Below, one piece after another: positions 1 to 8,768 of a DNA stretch of 64,000 bases (within the stretch, counting starts at the first letter, position 1; the number at the start of each line of letters is the position of its first letter). The notes beneath the pieces were generated by a model. It had not been told where the DNA came from. It worked only from the letters and a program-made list of their open reading frames with translations, and did no database searches. Source of the stretch: Bacteroidales bacterium (GTDB taxonomy: Bacteria > Bacteroidota > Bacteroidia > Bacteroidales > F082); NCBI GenBank assembly GCA_030690365.1, contig JAUYGX010000022.1, positions 18,773-82,772 on the forward strand, given 5' to 3'. A program made the translations under genes and the position numbers.

Positions 1-213
1 GAGGGTATAAATCACCAGCTTTTCGATGTCGTTCACCATTTGATAAAACTCGGGACTTCCAGTGGGATCGAGCATACGCAAAGTACTTGGATAAAGGCAA
101 TAAGTACGTGTTTTGGTGGAATCGGTGTACGCTTTAATGAGATCCTGTTGTGCCCAAAGGGGCTGAAACAGCCCCGTCAGGATCAACAGATATATCAGCA
201 ATTTTTTATTCAT
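1..213 (-). CDS. DUF4252-type secreted protein, 5' part only (runs off window)
   Basis: The start codon is at 213 and the first 71 residues are present before the window edge. A signal peptide (MNKKLLIYLLILTG onward, ending LWAQ) predicts export, with Gln directly after the AxA-type cleavage site. The start overlaps the last codons of the upstream gene by 8 nt (206-213), so the two are translationally coupled. The position after another DUF4252 gene and the mature-region pattern (KAYTDSTKTRTYCLYPSTLR) suggest a second DUF4252 paralogue, as is common in Bacteroidota. The function of the family is not established. The identity as DUF4252 is an inference because most of the protein is outside the window. 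Confidence 0.65.
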   Translation of the reverse strand, partial: MNKKLLIYLLILTGLFQPLWAQQDLIKAYTDSTKTRTYCLYPSTLRMLDPTGSPEFYQMVNDIEKLVIYTL

Positions 214-724
214 GGTGCATTCTGCCAAGGTTTTGGAGTCCTTCCACTTTCATGTCCTGAGCGATTTTTGAAATGTTTTTCAGATCAATTTCGCCATACA
301 GACTCAAAAGTACGAAATTCTCTTTTCCACCAACTACCATGATTAGTTCATTAATTATACCATCTTTTTCTTTGATAGAAAACAACATACTTTGATCTGG
401 ATCATTTACGGTCATCAGTTCATCGTAACCGGCTTTTCCAACATCGGCAGCGGCTTTTTTATACAGCTCTCTGGCATTGGGAATGCTGTCGACCATTACA
501 ATTTTTAATCCTTTTAATTTACTGACGGCTTCCATAAACTCCTTCTGAGCTTCGCTGCCGGGTTCCATTTCGGTAAACATCGAGAACATTTTGCTGCTGA
601 CGGAGATTTTGGTGAAATTGTCGTTGTCGGCATATTTGTCAAAGTAATTGGTGATTACACTTCCCTGTGCAAAAGCACCTGCTGCCAGGAAAGCAAAAGC
701 GATCATTAAGATTGATTTTTTCAT
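206..724 (-). CDS. DUF4252 domain-containing periplasmic protein
   Basis: This 172-residue protein has a signal peptide (MKKSILMIAFAFLAAGAFA) followed by Gln at +1. The mature part has the DUF4252 pattern: a VSSKMFSMF-like helix near residues 42-50, a KGLKIVMVDS strand near residue 72, and a C-terminal stretch (FVLLSLYGEIDLKNIS) typical of the family. The biochemical function is unknown. It is the third gene of a run starting with an ECF sigma factor (1685) and a membrane anti-sigma candidate (1192). It lies 30 nt downstream of the latter and overlaps a second DUF4252-like gene by 8 nt. Such sigma/anti-sigma/DUF4252 operons recur in Bacteroidota, so a role in an envelope stress or sensing module is likely but unproven. 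Confidence 0.8.
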   Translation of the reverse strand: MKKSILMIAFAFLAAGAFAQGSVITNYFDKYADNDNFTKISVSSKMFSMFTEMEPGSEAQKEFMEAVSKLKGLKIVMVDSIPNARELYKKAAADVGKAGYDELMTVNDPDQSMLFSIKEKDGIINELIMVVGGKENFVLLSLYGEIDLKNISKIAQDMKVEGLQNLGRMHHE

Positions 725-754
725 TTTTTAAAATATTAGTATTGAATGAGTTGA

Positions 755-1192
755 TTATTTATTGTTATTTCCGCTTAACAGTTCTTTCGGTTTGTTAAAC
801 TCCTGCAATTGTACTGAGGTATAATTTTTTCCTTCGTTTAGTCCGTTGGAGACCATCATCAGGGCCTGGCGGGTAATTTCGAAGGCCTTGTCGGGATCGT
901 TTACATTGTATTCCGCATTGGTGTAATTGTATTGAAATAATCCGCTAACCACCAGAATTCCAATGGTAACAGAGGCGGCCACGGTATACCACATCATGCG
1001 GATCCGTTTGCCGGGGTTCAGAAAGCCAAATTCCGGTTCTTGTTGTTTTAATTCGGAAACAGCTTTAAAGTAGTGGCTGCAAGCAGAAGATTCGGTGTCG
1101 GAAGCCATGAGTATTTTCAGCTCTTTTTCTTCCTCCGGGGATGTTTCGGCCCGCCAGTACTTTTCGAGTAGTTGATTAGTTTGCGAGTCCAT
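755..1192 (-). CDS. single-pass membrane protein, candidate anti-sigma factor
   Basis: This 145-residue protein has a cytoplasmic N-terminal part (residues 1-65) with an acidic/helical segment (EKYWRAETSPEEEKELKILM) that resembles the zinc-free N-terminal helix of Bacteroidota anti-sigma proteins. One transmembrane helix follows (about 68-86, MWYTVAASVTIGILVVSGLF) and then a short periplasmic tail. Its 5' end overlaps the ECF sigma gene by 17 nt, the usual arrangement for a sigma factor and its membrane-bound antagonist. There is no HxxxCxxC ZAS motif. Assignment as anti-sigma factor rests on context and topology. Confidence 0.65.
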   Translation of the reverse strand: MDSQTNQLLEKYWRAETSPEEEKELKILMASDTESSACSHYFKAVSELKQQEPEFGFLNPGKRIRMMWYTVAASVTIGILVVSGLFQYNYTNAEYNVNDPDKAFEITRQALMMVSNGLNEGKNYTSVQLQEFNKPKELLSGNNNK

Positions 1193-1685
1193 ATGCGTCG
1201 ATTTTAGTAATGGTTTCTTTAATTTTTTCTCTTGTCCTGAACAAGGATATTTTTACCTCGGCGAGTGTAAGAGAAAGAATGTCGGCAATTTCCTGATACG
1301 ACAATTCTTCCACTTCACGCAAGTGAAATACCTCGCGGTGTTTTACAGGAAGTTCGTTGATAATCCGTTTCAACCAGGCTTGGCGATCACTCATGAGCAA
1401 ATTTTCGTCGGTATGATATGTGTCAGCCTGATCCATCGGATGCATTTCCGCCAAATGAAACCGGTTTACTTTCACCCAGTCGTAACATTGGTTTCGAGTG
1501 ATGCGCATGGCCCAGGATTCGGGATTGTCGATGGTAGCAATCATATGGCGATTTTTCCAGATTTTCAGCAGACATTCCTGTACCACATCATGTGCATTAT
1601 CGGGTGTTTTAAGTATCGACAGTGCGTATCGGTACATTTTGTTTTGTACCGGAATAATGTGTGTATCGAATAATTCTTTTGACAT
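1176..1685 (-). CDS. RNA polymerase ECF-type sigma factor
   Basis: The 169-residue protein has the two conserved ECF domains. Region 2 is at about residues 8-75 (YRYALSILKTPDNAHDVVQE, then RITRNQCYDWVK for -10 recognition). Region 4 is at about 105-160 (INELPVKHREVFHLREVEEL, SYQEIADILSLTLAEVKISL), a helix-turn-helix that binds the -35 element. It would direct RNA polymerase to a regulon including probably its own operon. It is the first gene of a minus-strand run with the overlapping anti-sigma candidate and two DUF4252 genes. No clear autoregulated promoter was recognised in the upstream gap. Confidence 0.92.
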   Translation of the reverse strand: MSKELFDTHIIPVQNKMYRYALSILKTPDNAHDVVQECLLKIWKNRHMIATIDNPESWAMRITRNQCYDWVKVNRFHLAEMHPMDQADTYHTDENLLMSDRQAWLKRIINELPVKHREVFHLREVEELSYQEIADILSLTLAEVKISLFRTREKIKETITKIDAYGLAN

Positions 1686-2054
1686 ATCAGCAAGGAGACG
1701 ACAGGTTTTTATTAAAGTTACAAAATTGGTGTTTTTTATTGTATTTGGTTTGGGATTTTACCCTGATGGATAAAGTCTTTTCGGAAACATGATAATTGGC
1801 ATCCTGTGCATCCATTTTACGATTTGTATTGTCATCCAAAGGCAAAAGGCTAAGGATCGGTTCGCAAAGATGATTGATTTGCTTACTTTTGTCGCTTTAA
1901 CACTTTATTAACAGAAGCTTAATGCACTAATATGTTTCTTCGCAAAATAATTGATAACACTTTAAAGGATAGGTTTTTTTTCTTTATCCGGGAAAAGACT
2001 GGTTAATCAACAAGAATTTGTTGAACAATGAATGCCATAACTAAATTATACCAC
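1686..2054. other. 369-bp divergent intergenic region
   Basis: This stretch separates the minus-strand sigma operon from the plus-strand T9SS protein gene. No convincing open frame is present. On the plus strand TACTTTTG (1884-1891) matches the Bacteroidota -7 consensus TAnnTTTG, but no good -33 TTTG is seen 19-21 nt upstream. A T-rich tract (1973-1981) lies within GGATA...TATCC half-repeats just before the gene. No operator-like palindrome was recognised. Confidence 0.4.
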
Positions 2055-4976
2055 ATGAAAATAAAATTAACGACAGTTTTCCTGATGATAATTGCATTGG
2101 GAAGTTTTACCATTTTATCTGCTCAGCAAATACATCCTGAAAAGATAACTAAGGCAGCACATTTTGATATTTCGCGACCTCTGGGACAAGTCGATCCCAT
2201 ACCCATGGGGGTGCGAAAAAGAGATTGGAAAGAGAAGGTGGTTCCCAATAAACTTCACCTTACAAATGAACTTGAGAACACACCACTTCCTACCGGACCA
2301 GATCCCGTTTTACAGAATTCAACACGTCAGTTTTCGGGTACACCACAGGTAAATCAGAACTTTAGCGGGATTACCAATACCTATGGGGTGGCTCCTCCTG
2401 ATACCGATGGCGATGTAGGTCCAAACCATTATTTACAGATGGTGAACAATGGGTTTGCTATTTGGGACAAAGAGGGAAATCTGTTGTACGGACCTGCCGA
2501 TAACATCACGCTGTGGGATGGTTTTCCTGGCCCTTGGTCGAGTACCAATGATGGCGATCCGGTGGTGTTATACGATGAATACAGCGATCGGTGGATTGCC
2601 ACGCAGTTTTCGCTTCCCAATTATCCAAACGGCCCATTCTATGAACTGGTGGCTGTTTCCGAAACCGGTGATCCATTAGGAGCTTGGTATCGCTACGCTT
2701 TTGAGTTTGATGCCATGCCCGACTATCCAAAATTTGGCGTTTGGCCCGATGGCTACTACTTTACCACCAATTTATTTAGCAATGGCGGATTTTCAGGAGG
2801 AGGTATCAGTATTTTAGATCGCAGTGCGATGCTAACAGGCGATCCAGATGCACAAATGATATTTTTCGTGATTGGCTATAACTGGTCCAATCACAGCAGC
2901 TTTTTGCCAGCCGATGCCGACGGTGCCTTACCTCCTCCCGCAGATTCACCCTCCTACATGGTCAACATGGGGAATAATGTATTGCGTGTTTACAAGGTAG
3001 ATGTTGATTGGGTAAACACCGCCAACTCATTTATTGAGCAGTTGAGTACATTGTCTACGGCTCCTTTTTCCACCAATGGACTTAACATACAGCAACCTGG
3101 TACGAGCCAGACATTGAGCACTTTGGCCGGACGGTTGATGTATCGTCTTCAGTACCGCAATTTTGGCGATTATCAGGTGATGTTGACCAACCATACGGTG
3201 AATGCCGGAAATGGCAAGGCCGGGGTAAGATGGTATGAATTACGTAATTATGGTACCGGATGGGAAATATACCAACAGGGTACTTTTGCCCCTGCCGATG
3301 GTGACAACCGCTGGATGGCTTCTGTGGCTATGAACCAGGGTGGTGATATTGCGGTAGGTTACTCGGTGTCGGGTGCCAATACATACCCCTCCATTCGTGT
3401 TGCCGGCCAATCTGCAGGTGCTCCTGCCGGGTTGGGCGTTTTAGATATTGATGAGGTCAGCATTTATGAAGGAACCCAGTCGCAGAGCGGTGTAGATCGT
3501 TGGGGCGATTACTCGGCTATGGCTGTCGATCCAACAGATGGCATGTCCTTCTGGTATACCACCGAATACTCAAACGGTGGCTGGGGATGGAGATCACAAA
3601 TTGCATCTGTATCGTTCGCCTCACAACCCATTTGTGACTTTACTTCTGACGAAACCATTGTACCTGTTGGAGAAACGGTCAGTTTTACCGACCTTACACA
3701 GGGTATTCCAACCCATTGGACATGGACTTTTGAAGGCGCTACACCGTCTACCTCATCCGATGAATCCCCACAAAACATTCTATATGATACCGAAGGTGTT
3801 TACCCGGTAAAACTGGTAGCCTACAATACCATTGGTATTGACAGCGTTACTAAGGAAACCTATATTACAGTGAACTCAACCATTTTGCCTCTGGTAGATT
3901 TTGAGGCTGATAAAAAAGCCGTTTGTCTGGGTGAAACGGTACAGTTTACTGATATGACGCAGTTTAGCCCCGTTGCCTGGAACTGGGAGTTTGTTCCCAA
4001 TGACGTAACTTTCGTTAATGGATCAGATGCCAACAGCCAAAATCCGGAAGTGGTATTTAACAACACAGGGAGTTATCAGGTTACTTTAACTGCGGACAAC
4101 CTAAACGGTAGTTCTACCTTATTAAAGGATGATGTTATTAAAGCCGGAGGCAACACACCTTACTTTTTGGAGGATTTTGAAACCGATGGACTGAAAGCCA
4201 ATGAGTGGACTGTTGAAAATCCGGATGGCAGCATCACTTGGGAAATGTACGAAACTGGTGGTACAACCCCTGGAAATCATTCGGTTGGCATAAATTTTAG
4301 AGAGTATATTTCAGTTAGTCAGCGCGATTATTTGGTTTCACCACCTTTTAACCTGACCGGTACCAGCACACCTTCGCTTGAGTTCCAATATGCTTACGCA
4401 CAATATTATGCAGAAGCCAGTGATTCGTTGATTATTTCTGTATCAACCGATTGTGGGATAACCTGGAACAGGATATATGCCAATGCCGAGAATGGAAGCG
4501 GTAATTTTGCCACCCATGAATTGACTACGAACGACTGGTGGCCTGCAATACCCTCCGACTGGTGTATGGAAGGGTGGGGAGCCAGCTGTGTGACGCTTGA
4601 TTTAACGGCTTTCGCCGGAAACGATCAGGTACGCATCAGGTTCGAGACGTATAGCTTTCTCGGACATCCATTATTTCTCGATAATATAGCCGTGAGCAGT
4701 TTGGTAGGCACCCAGGAAAATGATGCTCAGTCGAGCAAAATCAGGGTTTTTCCCAATCCGACAAATGGCGATTTCCACATTCGGGTGCCAGAAGGCAATC
4801 AATACGATAAAATTGAAGTGATGAACAACATGGGACAACTGGTAAAAGAGATTCCTTTATCCATCCATGCTGAAAATCTGGTGATTAAAAGAGAAAATTT
4901 CTGGATTCCAGGTGTGTACTATTTAAGAGGTATTGGTCGAAATACGAGCGAAACGATCAAACTTATCATCTATTAA
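2055..4976 (+). CDS. large secreted PKD protein with T9SS type A sorting domain (paralogue 1)
   Basis: The chosen start at 2055 (MKIKLTTVFLM) gives a clean signal peptide ending LSAQ; an upstream in-frame ATG at 2028 would add nine residues. The product has about 973 residues. Residues 30-510 form a conserved region containing GPADNITLWDGFPGPWSS and DRWGDYSAMAVDP, similar to secreted hypothetical proteins with a propeller-like fold. Two PKD-like Ig domains follow (about 520-605 and 613-690, with WTWTFEG and WNWEF motifs). Next is a MAM/jelly-roll-like segment (about 700-885; YFLEDFE, SPPFNL). The C-terminal sorting domain starts at VFPNPTNGDF. The protein should cross the outer membrane by T9SS and be surface-attached or released. 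It is a tandem paralogue of the next gene. Substrate or function is unknown. Confidence 0.88.
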   Translation: MKIKLTTVFLMIIALGSFTILSAQQIHPEKITKAAHFDISRPLGQVDPIPMGVRKRDWKEKVVPNKLHLTNELENTPLPTGPDPVLQNSTRQFSGTPQVNQNFSGITNTYGVAPPDTDGDVGPNHYLQMVNNGFAIWDKEGNLLYGPADNITLWDGFPGPWSSTNDGDPVVLYDEYSDRWIATQFSLPNYPNGPFYELVAVSETGDPLGAWYRYAFEFDAMPDYPKFGVWPDGYYFTTNLFSNGGFSGGGISILDRSAMLTGDPDAQMIFFVIGYNWSNHSSFLPADADGALPPPADSPSYMVNMGNNVLRVYKVDVDWVNTANSFIEQLSTLSTAPFSTNGLNIQQPGTSQTLSTLAGRLMYRLQYRNFGDYQVMLTNHTVNAGNGKAGVRWYELRNYGTGWEIYQQGTFAPADGDNRWMASVAMNQGGDIAVGYSVSGANTYPSIRVAGQSAGAPAGLGVLDIDEVSIYEGTQSQSGVDRWGDYSAMAVDPTDGMSFWYTTEYSNGGWGWRSQIASVSFASQPICDFTSDETIVPVGETVSFTDLTQGIPTHWTWTFEGATPSTSSDESPQNILYDTEGVYPVKLVAYNTIGIDSVTKETYITVNSTILPLVDFEADKKAVCLGETVQFTDMTQFSPVAWNWEFVPNDVTFVNGSDANSQNPEVVFNNTGSYQVTLTADNLNGSSTLLKDDVIKAGGNTPYFLEDFETDGLKANEWTVENPDGSITWEMYETGGTTPGNHSVGINFREYISVSQRDYLVSPPFNLTGTSTPSLEFQYAYAQYYAEASDSLIISVSTDCGITWNRIYANAENGSGNFATHELTTNDWWPAIPSDWCMEGWGASCVTLDLTAFAGNDQVRIRFETYSFLGHPLFLDNIAVSSLVGTQENDAQSSKIRVFPNPTNGDFHIRVPEGNQYDKIEVMNNMGQLVKEIPLSIHAENLVIKRENFWIPGVYYLRGIGRNTSETIKLIIY

Positions 4977-4997
4977 GCTTGCTTACAATCGTTCGGA

Positions 4998-5062
4998 AGT
5001 GGATGTTATTTATTGGTACACCGATAGTTAGTTCTGTTTGCCATGAATAATATCCACTTTTT
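4998..5062 (+). terminator. probable terminator after the first T9SS gene
   Basis: AGTGGAT plus an AT-rich arm at 4998-5015 is matched by an imperfect complementary arm ending ATCCACT at 5052-5058, followed by a short T run (5058-5062). The loop is long (about 25 nt) and the stem has mismatches, so strength is uncertain. Confidence 0.5.
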
Positions 5063-5093
5063 GAATACTGTTCAATCAGATTATTTATCTTTG
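5060..5093 (+). promoter_or_regulatory. candidate promoter of the second T9SS gene
   Basis: TATCTTTG at 5086-5093 is an exact match to the Bacteroidota -7 element TAnnTTTG. A TTTG at 5060-5063 could serve as the -33 element, although the 22-nt spacer is slightly long. The start codon is 58 nt downstream. The site suggests that paralogue 2 can be transcribed independently of paralogue 1. Confidence 0.45.
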
Positions 5094-5150
5094 CCTTTCA
5101 TTTATTGAATTGAATAATTGACACTTATAATAATCACAGGATCAAAAACA

Positions 5151-8054
5151 ATGAAAAAATTTATTACCTTATTTTTTGTTAGCGTTTTGCTGCTTATCTT
5201 CCCCTTGACAGGAGTTTACGGGCAGAGCATTCATCCCACGCAAGTGACTAAAGCCGTACATTTCGACAAATCGCAACCTTTACGGGATGTTACACCCATT
5301 CCACTCGGCCAGCGTGAGCGTACCTGGAAAAACAAAGTGGTGCCCAATGTCTTCGACTTTGCTAAATTCAATATGAAAGCCTCCTGGCATAAAGGGGCTG
5401 ATCCTGTATTACAAAAAGTACAGGGGCATCCAATGAGCACCGATGCCGTGATTGATGTAAATGTAGCCGGTATTGCCAATACCTATGGCATTGCGCCACC
5501 TGATACTGATGGTGATGTTGGCCCAAACGAGTTTTTCCAAATGGTAAACAATGGCTTTGCCATCTACAACAAATCAGGGGTTAAAATTTATGGCCCTGCC
5601 GATAACATTACCCTTTGGAATGGTTTCCCGGGACCCTGGTCGAGTACCAACGACGGAGACCCTGTTGTTTTGTACGATGAATATTCTGATCGGTGGATTT
5701 CTACCCAGTTTTCGCTCCCATATTACCCCAACGGACCATTTTATGAGTTGGTAGCTGTTTCGGAGACTGGTGACCCCACCGGTTCCTGGTATCGTTATGC
5801 ATTCCAGTTTGATAACATGCCTGATTATCCGAAATTTGGCGTTTGGACCAATGGATATTATTTTACCAGTAACCAGTTCGATCATGGCAACTGGCAGGGT
5901 GGTGCTATCAGCATCCTCGATCGTGATGCTATGCTGATAGGTGATCCAGATGCAGAAATGTTGTTCTTCGAGATGGGTTCCAGCAATGGAAGCATCCTGC
6001 CGGCCGATGCTGACGGCATTTTACCACCTCCTACCGGGGAACCCTGTTATTTTGTTTCTCTCGCCGGAGCTTCATTAAAAATGTGGTCGGCAGATGTGGA
6101 TTGGAATACGCCTGCCAATACAACTATCGATTATCTGGGTTATATTCCGGTAGAAGCTTATTCTGATAACAATATCAGTATCTCACAACCAGGTACATCT
6201 CAAAAACTGGATGACCTGGCTGGCAGACTGATGTACCGTCTTCAATACCGCAATTTTGGCGATTACGAAGTGCTGTTGACCAACCACACGGTAAATGCCA
6301 ATGGTGCTGGTCAGGCGGGGGTTCGCTGGTATGAATTAAGAAAATACGGGAGTGCTGATTGGGAATTGTATCAACAAGGAACTTTTGCCCCTTCGGATGG
6401 CGCTTCCAGATGGATGGCCAGTGCAGCCATGAATGACTTGGGCGACATTGCCATTGGATATTCCGTTTCATCAACTGCGGTATATCCATCTATCCGTATC
6501 GTAGGCCAGTCAGCCGGAGCCCCTCTTGGACTTGGTGTTTTGGATATCGATGAAATAAGTATCAAGGAAGGTACCAAATCACAAACAGGAGTAAACCGTT
6601 GGGGCGATTATTCAGCTATGTCTGTTGATCCCAGCGATGGAATTACATTTTGGTACACTCAACAGTATTCCAATGGGGGTTGGAACTGGCGGTCACAAAT
6701 TGCTGCCGTAAACTTTGCCCAGGCACCCGCTCCTGATTTCTCCGCCGACAATGTACTCATTCCAGTTGGAGAAACAGTTAACTTTTTCGATCAAAGTCTG
6801 AATCTCCCAACCGAGTGGGCATGGTCGTTTGAAGGTGGAGATCCTGCCACCTCGACAGATCAAAACCCTACAAGCATACTCTATAGTACCGAAGGTAGTT
6901 TTACGGTTGAACTAACCGCTTCCAACGATATTGGCAGCAACACAGTTATAAAAGAAGCTTATATCACCACCAGTTCTGTTATTCTGCCAGAAGTGGATTT
7001 TGATATCAGTGCCGTTGACGGATGTACCTCGGATACCATCACCTTTACCGATTTAACACAATATGTACCCCGTCAGTGGAACTGGGAGTTTACTCCTTCA
7101 ACAGTTACTTTCGTAAATGGAACTGATGCTTCAAGCCAAAACCCACAAGTTGTTTTCGATCAGGGTGGGGTATATTCCGTTAAGCTAACTGCCACCAATT
7201 TAAACGGGTCATCCTTTTTGGAGAAACCTGACTTGTTTACTGCCGGTGGATTGGTGCCTTATTTTATTGAAACATTTGAAGACGGACTTCTCCAGAATGA
7301 TTGGACAATAGAAAAAGCGGCCAGTGAGTTTACCTGGGGAATACAGGAAATTGGTGGAACAGAACCCGGAAACCAGGCTGCTGGCATTTTATTGCGAGAC
7401 AAACCAGCGGGAGAGCGCGACAGATTGATTTCTCCTGCTTTCAACCTTGAAGGAATGTCGAATGCCTCACTTGAATTCCAGTATGCTTATGCTCAACGCA
7501 ATGATCGTTTGTACGATTCGTTAATTGTATATATTTCGGTGGATTGTGGCAGTAATTGGACACGGATATTTGCCGGTGGTGAAAATGGATCAGGTAATTT
7601 TGCTACTCATGAACTGACCAGTGATTTTTGGCCTGAAATTGCTGATGACTGGTGTATTTCAGGTTGGGGGGCACAATGCATTAACATTAATCTGACAGAT
7701 TGGGTTGGTAACTCTGATGTTAAACTGGCTTTTGAATCTTATAGCGATCTGGGAAATCCATTGTTTATTGATAACATTGCAGTAAGTCAATACCTGAGTG
7801 TAAACGACCTGGCCAGCAATGCTATTAAAGTTTACCCCAATCCTACCAACGGATCGCTTCAGGTGATTTTTGGTGATACTCAGTATGCACAGATTCAACT
7901 GCTTAACCAGTTTGGTCAAGTGATCTACCAGGTCAATTCAGATAAAAAAGCTTCCTCTGTTATCATCCCTGATCTGGGTTTGAACTCAGGAATATATTTT
8001 GTGGTAGCACGTGGTGCCAAAGGGTTGAGCACTGTAAAAGTGATTGCTTACTAA
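5151..8054 (+). CDS. large secreted PKD protein with T9SS type A sorting domain (paralogue 2)
   Basis: The start at 5151 (MKKFITLFFVSVLLL) gives a signal peptide cleaved before Gln (GVYG|Q); an upstream in-frame start at 5118 is unlikely. The 967-residue product matches paralogue 1 in order and spacing: the long N-terminal region with GPADNITLWNGFPGPWSSTN, the RWGDYSAMSVDPSDG motif, two PKD-like domains (about 525-605 and 613-690), a MAM-like segment (about 700-880; YFIETFED, SPAFNL) and a C-terminal sorting domain beginning VYPNPTNGS. By eye the two proteins share well over half of their residues across the whole length, so they arose by tandem duplication. The function is unknown. Confidence 0.88.
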   Translation: MKKFITLFFVSVLLLIFPLTGVYGQSIHPTQVTKAVHFDKSQPLRDVTPIPLGQRERTWKNKVVPNVFDFAKFNMKASWHKGADPVLQKVQGHPMSTDAVIDVNVAGIANTYGIAPPDTDGDVGPNEFFQMVNNGFAIYNKSGVKIYGPADNITLWNGFPGPWSSTNDGDPVVLYDEYSDRWISTQFSLPYYPNGPFYELVAVSETGDPTGSWYRYAFQFDNMPDYPKFGVWTNGYYFTSNQFDHGNWQGGAISILDRDAMLIGDPDAEMLFFEMGSSNGSILPADADGILPPPTGEPCYFVSLAGASLKMWSADVDWNTPANTTIDYLGYIPVEAYSDNNISISQPGTSQKLDDLAGRLMYRLQYRNFGDYEVLLTNHTVNANGAGQAGVRWYELRKYGSADWELYQQGTFAPSDGASRWMASAAMNDLGDIAIGYSVSSTAVYPSIRIVGQSAGAPLGLGVLDIDEISIKEGTKSQTGVNRWGDYSAMSVDPSDGITFWYTQQYSNGGWNWRSQIAAVNFAQAPAPDFSADNVLIPVGETVNFFDQSLNLPTEWAWSFEGGDPATSTDQNPTSILYSTEGSFTVELTASNDIGSNTVIKEAYITTSSVILPEVDFDISAVDGCTSDTITFTDLTQYVPRQWNWEFTPSTVTFVNGTDASSQNPQVVFDQGGVYSVKLTATNLNGSSFLEKPDLFTAGGLVPYFIETFEDGLLQNDWTIEKAASEFTWGIQEIGGTEPGNQAAGILLRDKPAGERDRLISPAFNLEGMSNASLEFQYAYAQRNDRLYDSLIVYISVDCGSNWTRIFAGGENGSGNFATHELTSDFWPEIADDWCISGWGAQCININLTDWVGNSDVKLAFESYSDLGNPLFIDNIAVSQYLSVNDLASNAIKVYPNPTNGSLQVIFGDTQYAQIQLLNQFGQVIYQVNSDKKASSVIIPDLGLNSGIYFVVARGAKGLSTVKVIAY

Positions 8055-8072
8055 ACGTATAAGACCTATTTT

Positions 8073-8711
8073 TTAAGAGCGATCGGATTGTCCGGTCGCT
8101 TTTTCCATCAATCCTTCGGAGGAGGTGGTAAATCCGAGTTTTTTAAGGTATTTAATGTGATTTGGCGAATTGGCTTCAGCCACTATTTTTTGGATGCCCA
8201 CATCTGTGAGCGATTGCAAAAGTTCATCATACACAAATTTGCCGTTTTTGTAATCGCGGTATTGGGGAACAACATAATCCAATCCCACACGCAACTCTCC
8301 GTTTTCGCGCCGGTGGGCCAGTACCAATCCGGCCACAGCCATATTTCGCAGCACAAAAAAGCTCATGGTGTTCATTTTGGGTTTATATACAAAACCGGGA
8401 AAGAAATGTTCAATTTCTTTTTGGTGAAAGGTCAAAAACCGCAGCAGATATTTATTGTCGCCACGGACTTCTAAAGTCTCGAAGTAATGTTTTGTGCCAT
8501 AGATGGACGACAGATAGTAAATATCCACCAGTGTTATAAAGCCATTTAGGATGCCAACAGGTAAAGCTCCAATCAGAAATCCGTAAGTTGAAAAAGTGAT
8601 GGCCCCCATCAGGTTTATCCACCTGAATTTCAGGATAGAATTCATGGTCATCGATAGTGCGATGATAATGGATGCTGCAAAGCCGATATATTCAAGTAAG
8701 TGAGATTGCAT
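8073..8711 (-). CDS. membrane protein with C-terminal GNAT-like domain (YgjV-type N-terminus)
   Basis: The 212-residue protein starts with about three hydrophobic helices (residues 6-24, 32-48, 50-72), a layout like the YgjV/Imp inner-membrane family. Residues 95-205 look like an acetyltransferase fold: a V..R..R.AGLVLAHRR strand region, VVPQYRDYKNGKFVYD resembling the GNAT V..E.RG.G helix entry, and a C-terminal SPNHIKYLKKLGF matching the typical N....Y.K.GF end of GNAT enzymes. The acyl acceptor is unknown. Its stop lies inside the terminator of the convergent T9SS gene. The fold assignment is from pattern only. Confidence 0.55.
   Translation of the reverse strand: MQSHLLEYIGFAASIIIALSMTMNSILKFRWINLMGAITFSTYGFLIGALPVGILNGFITLVDIYYLSSIYGTKHYFETLEVRGDNKYLLRFLTFHQKEIEHFFPGFVYKPKMNTMSFFVLRNMAVAGLVLAHRRENGELRVGLDYVVPQYRDYKNGKFVYDELLQSLTDVGIQKIVAEANSPNHIKYLKKLGFTTSSEGLMEKATGQSDRS
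8078..8104 (+). terminator. intrinsic terminator after the second T9SS gene
   Basis: AGCGATCGGA (8078-8087), a TTG loop and TCCGGTCGCT (8091-8100) form a 10-bp stem with one G-T wobble, followed by TTTTT. It lies inside the last codons of the convergent gene at 8073-8711, so the two genes overlap in their 3' regulatory space. Confidence 0.75.
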
Positions 8712-8768
8712 AGAAAAGAATCAGTTGATTTCAAAAAAAAATGTGATGTTCAGACCTCCTGTTAGGTG

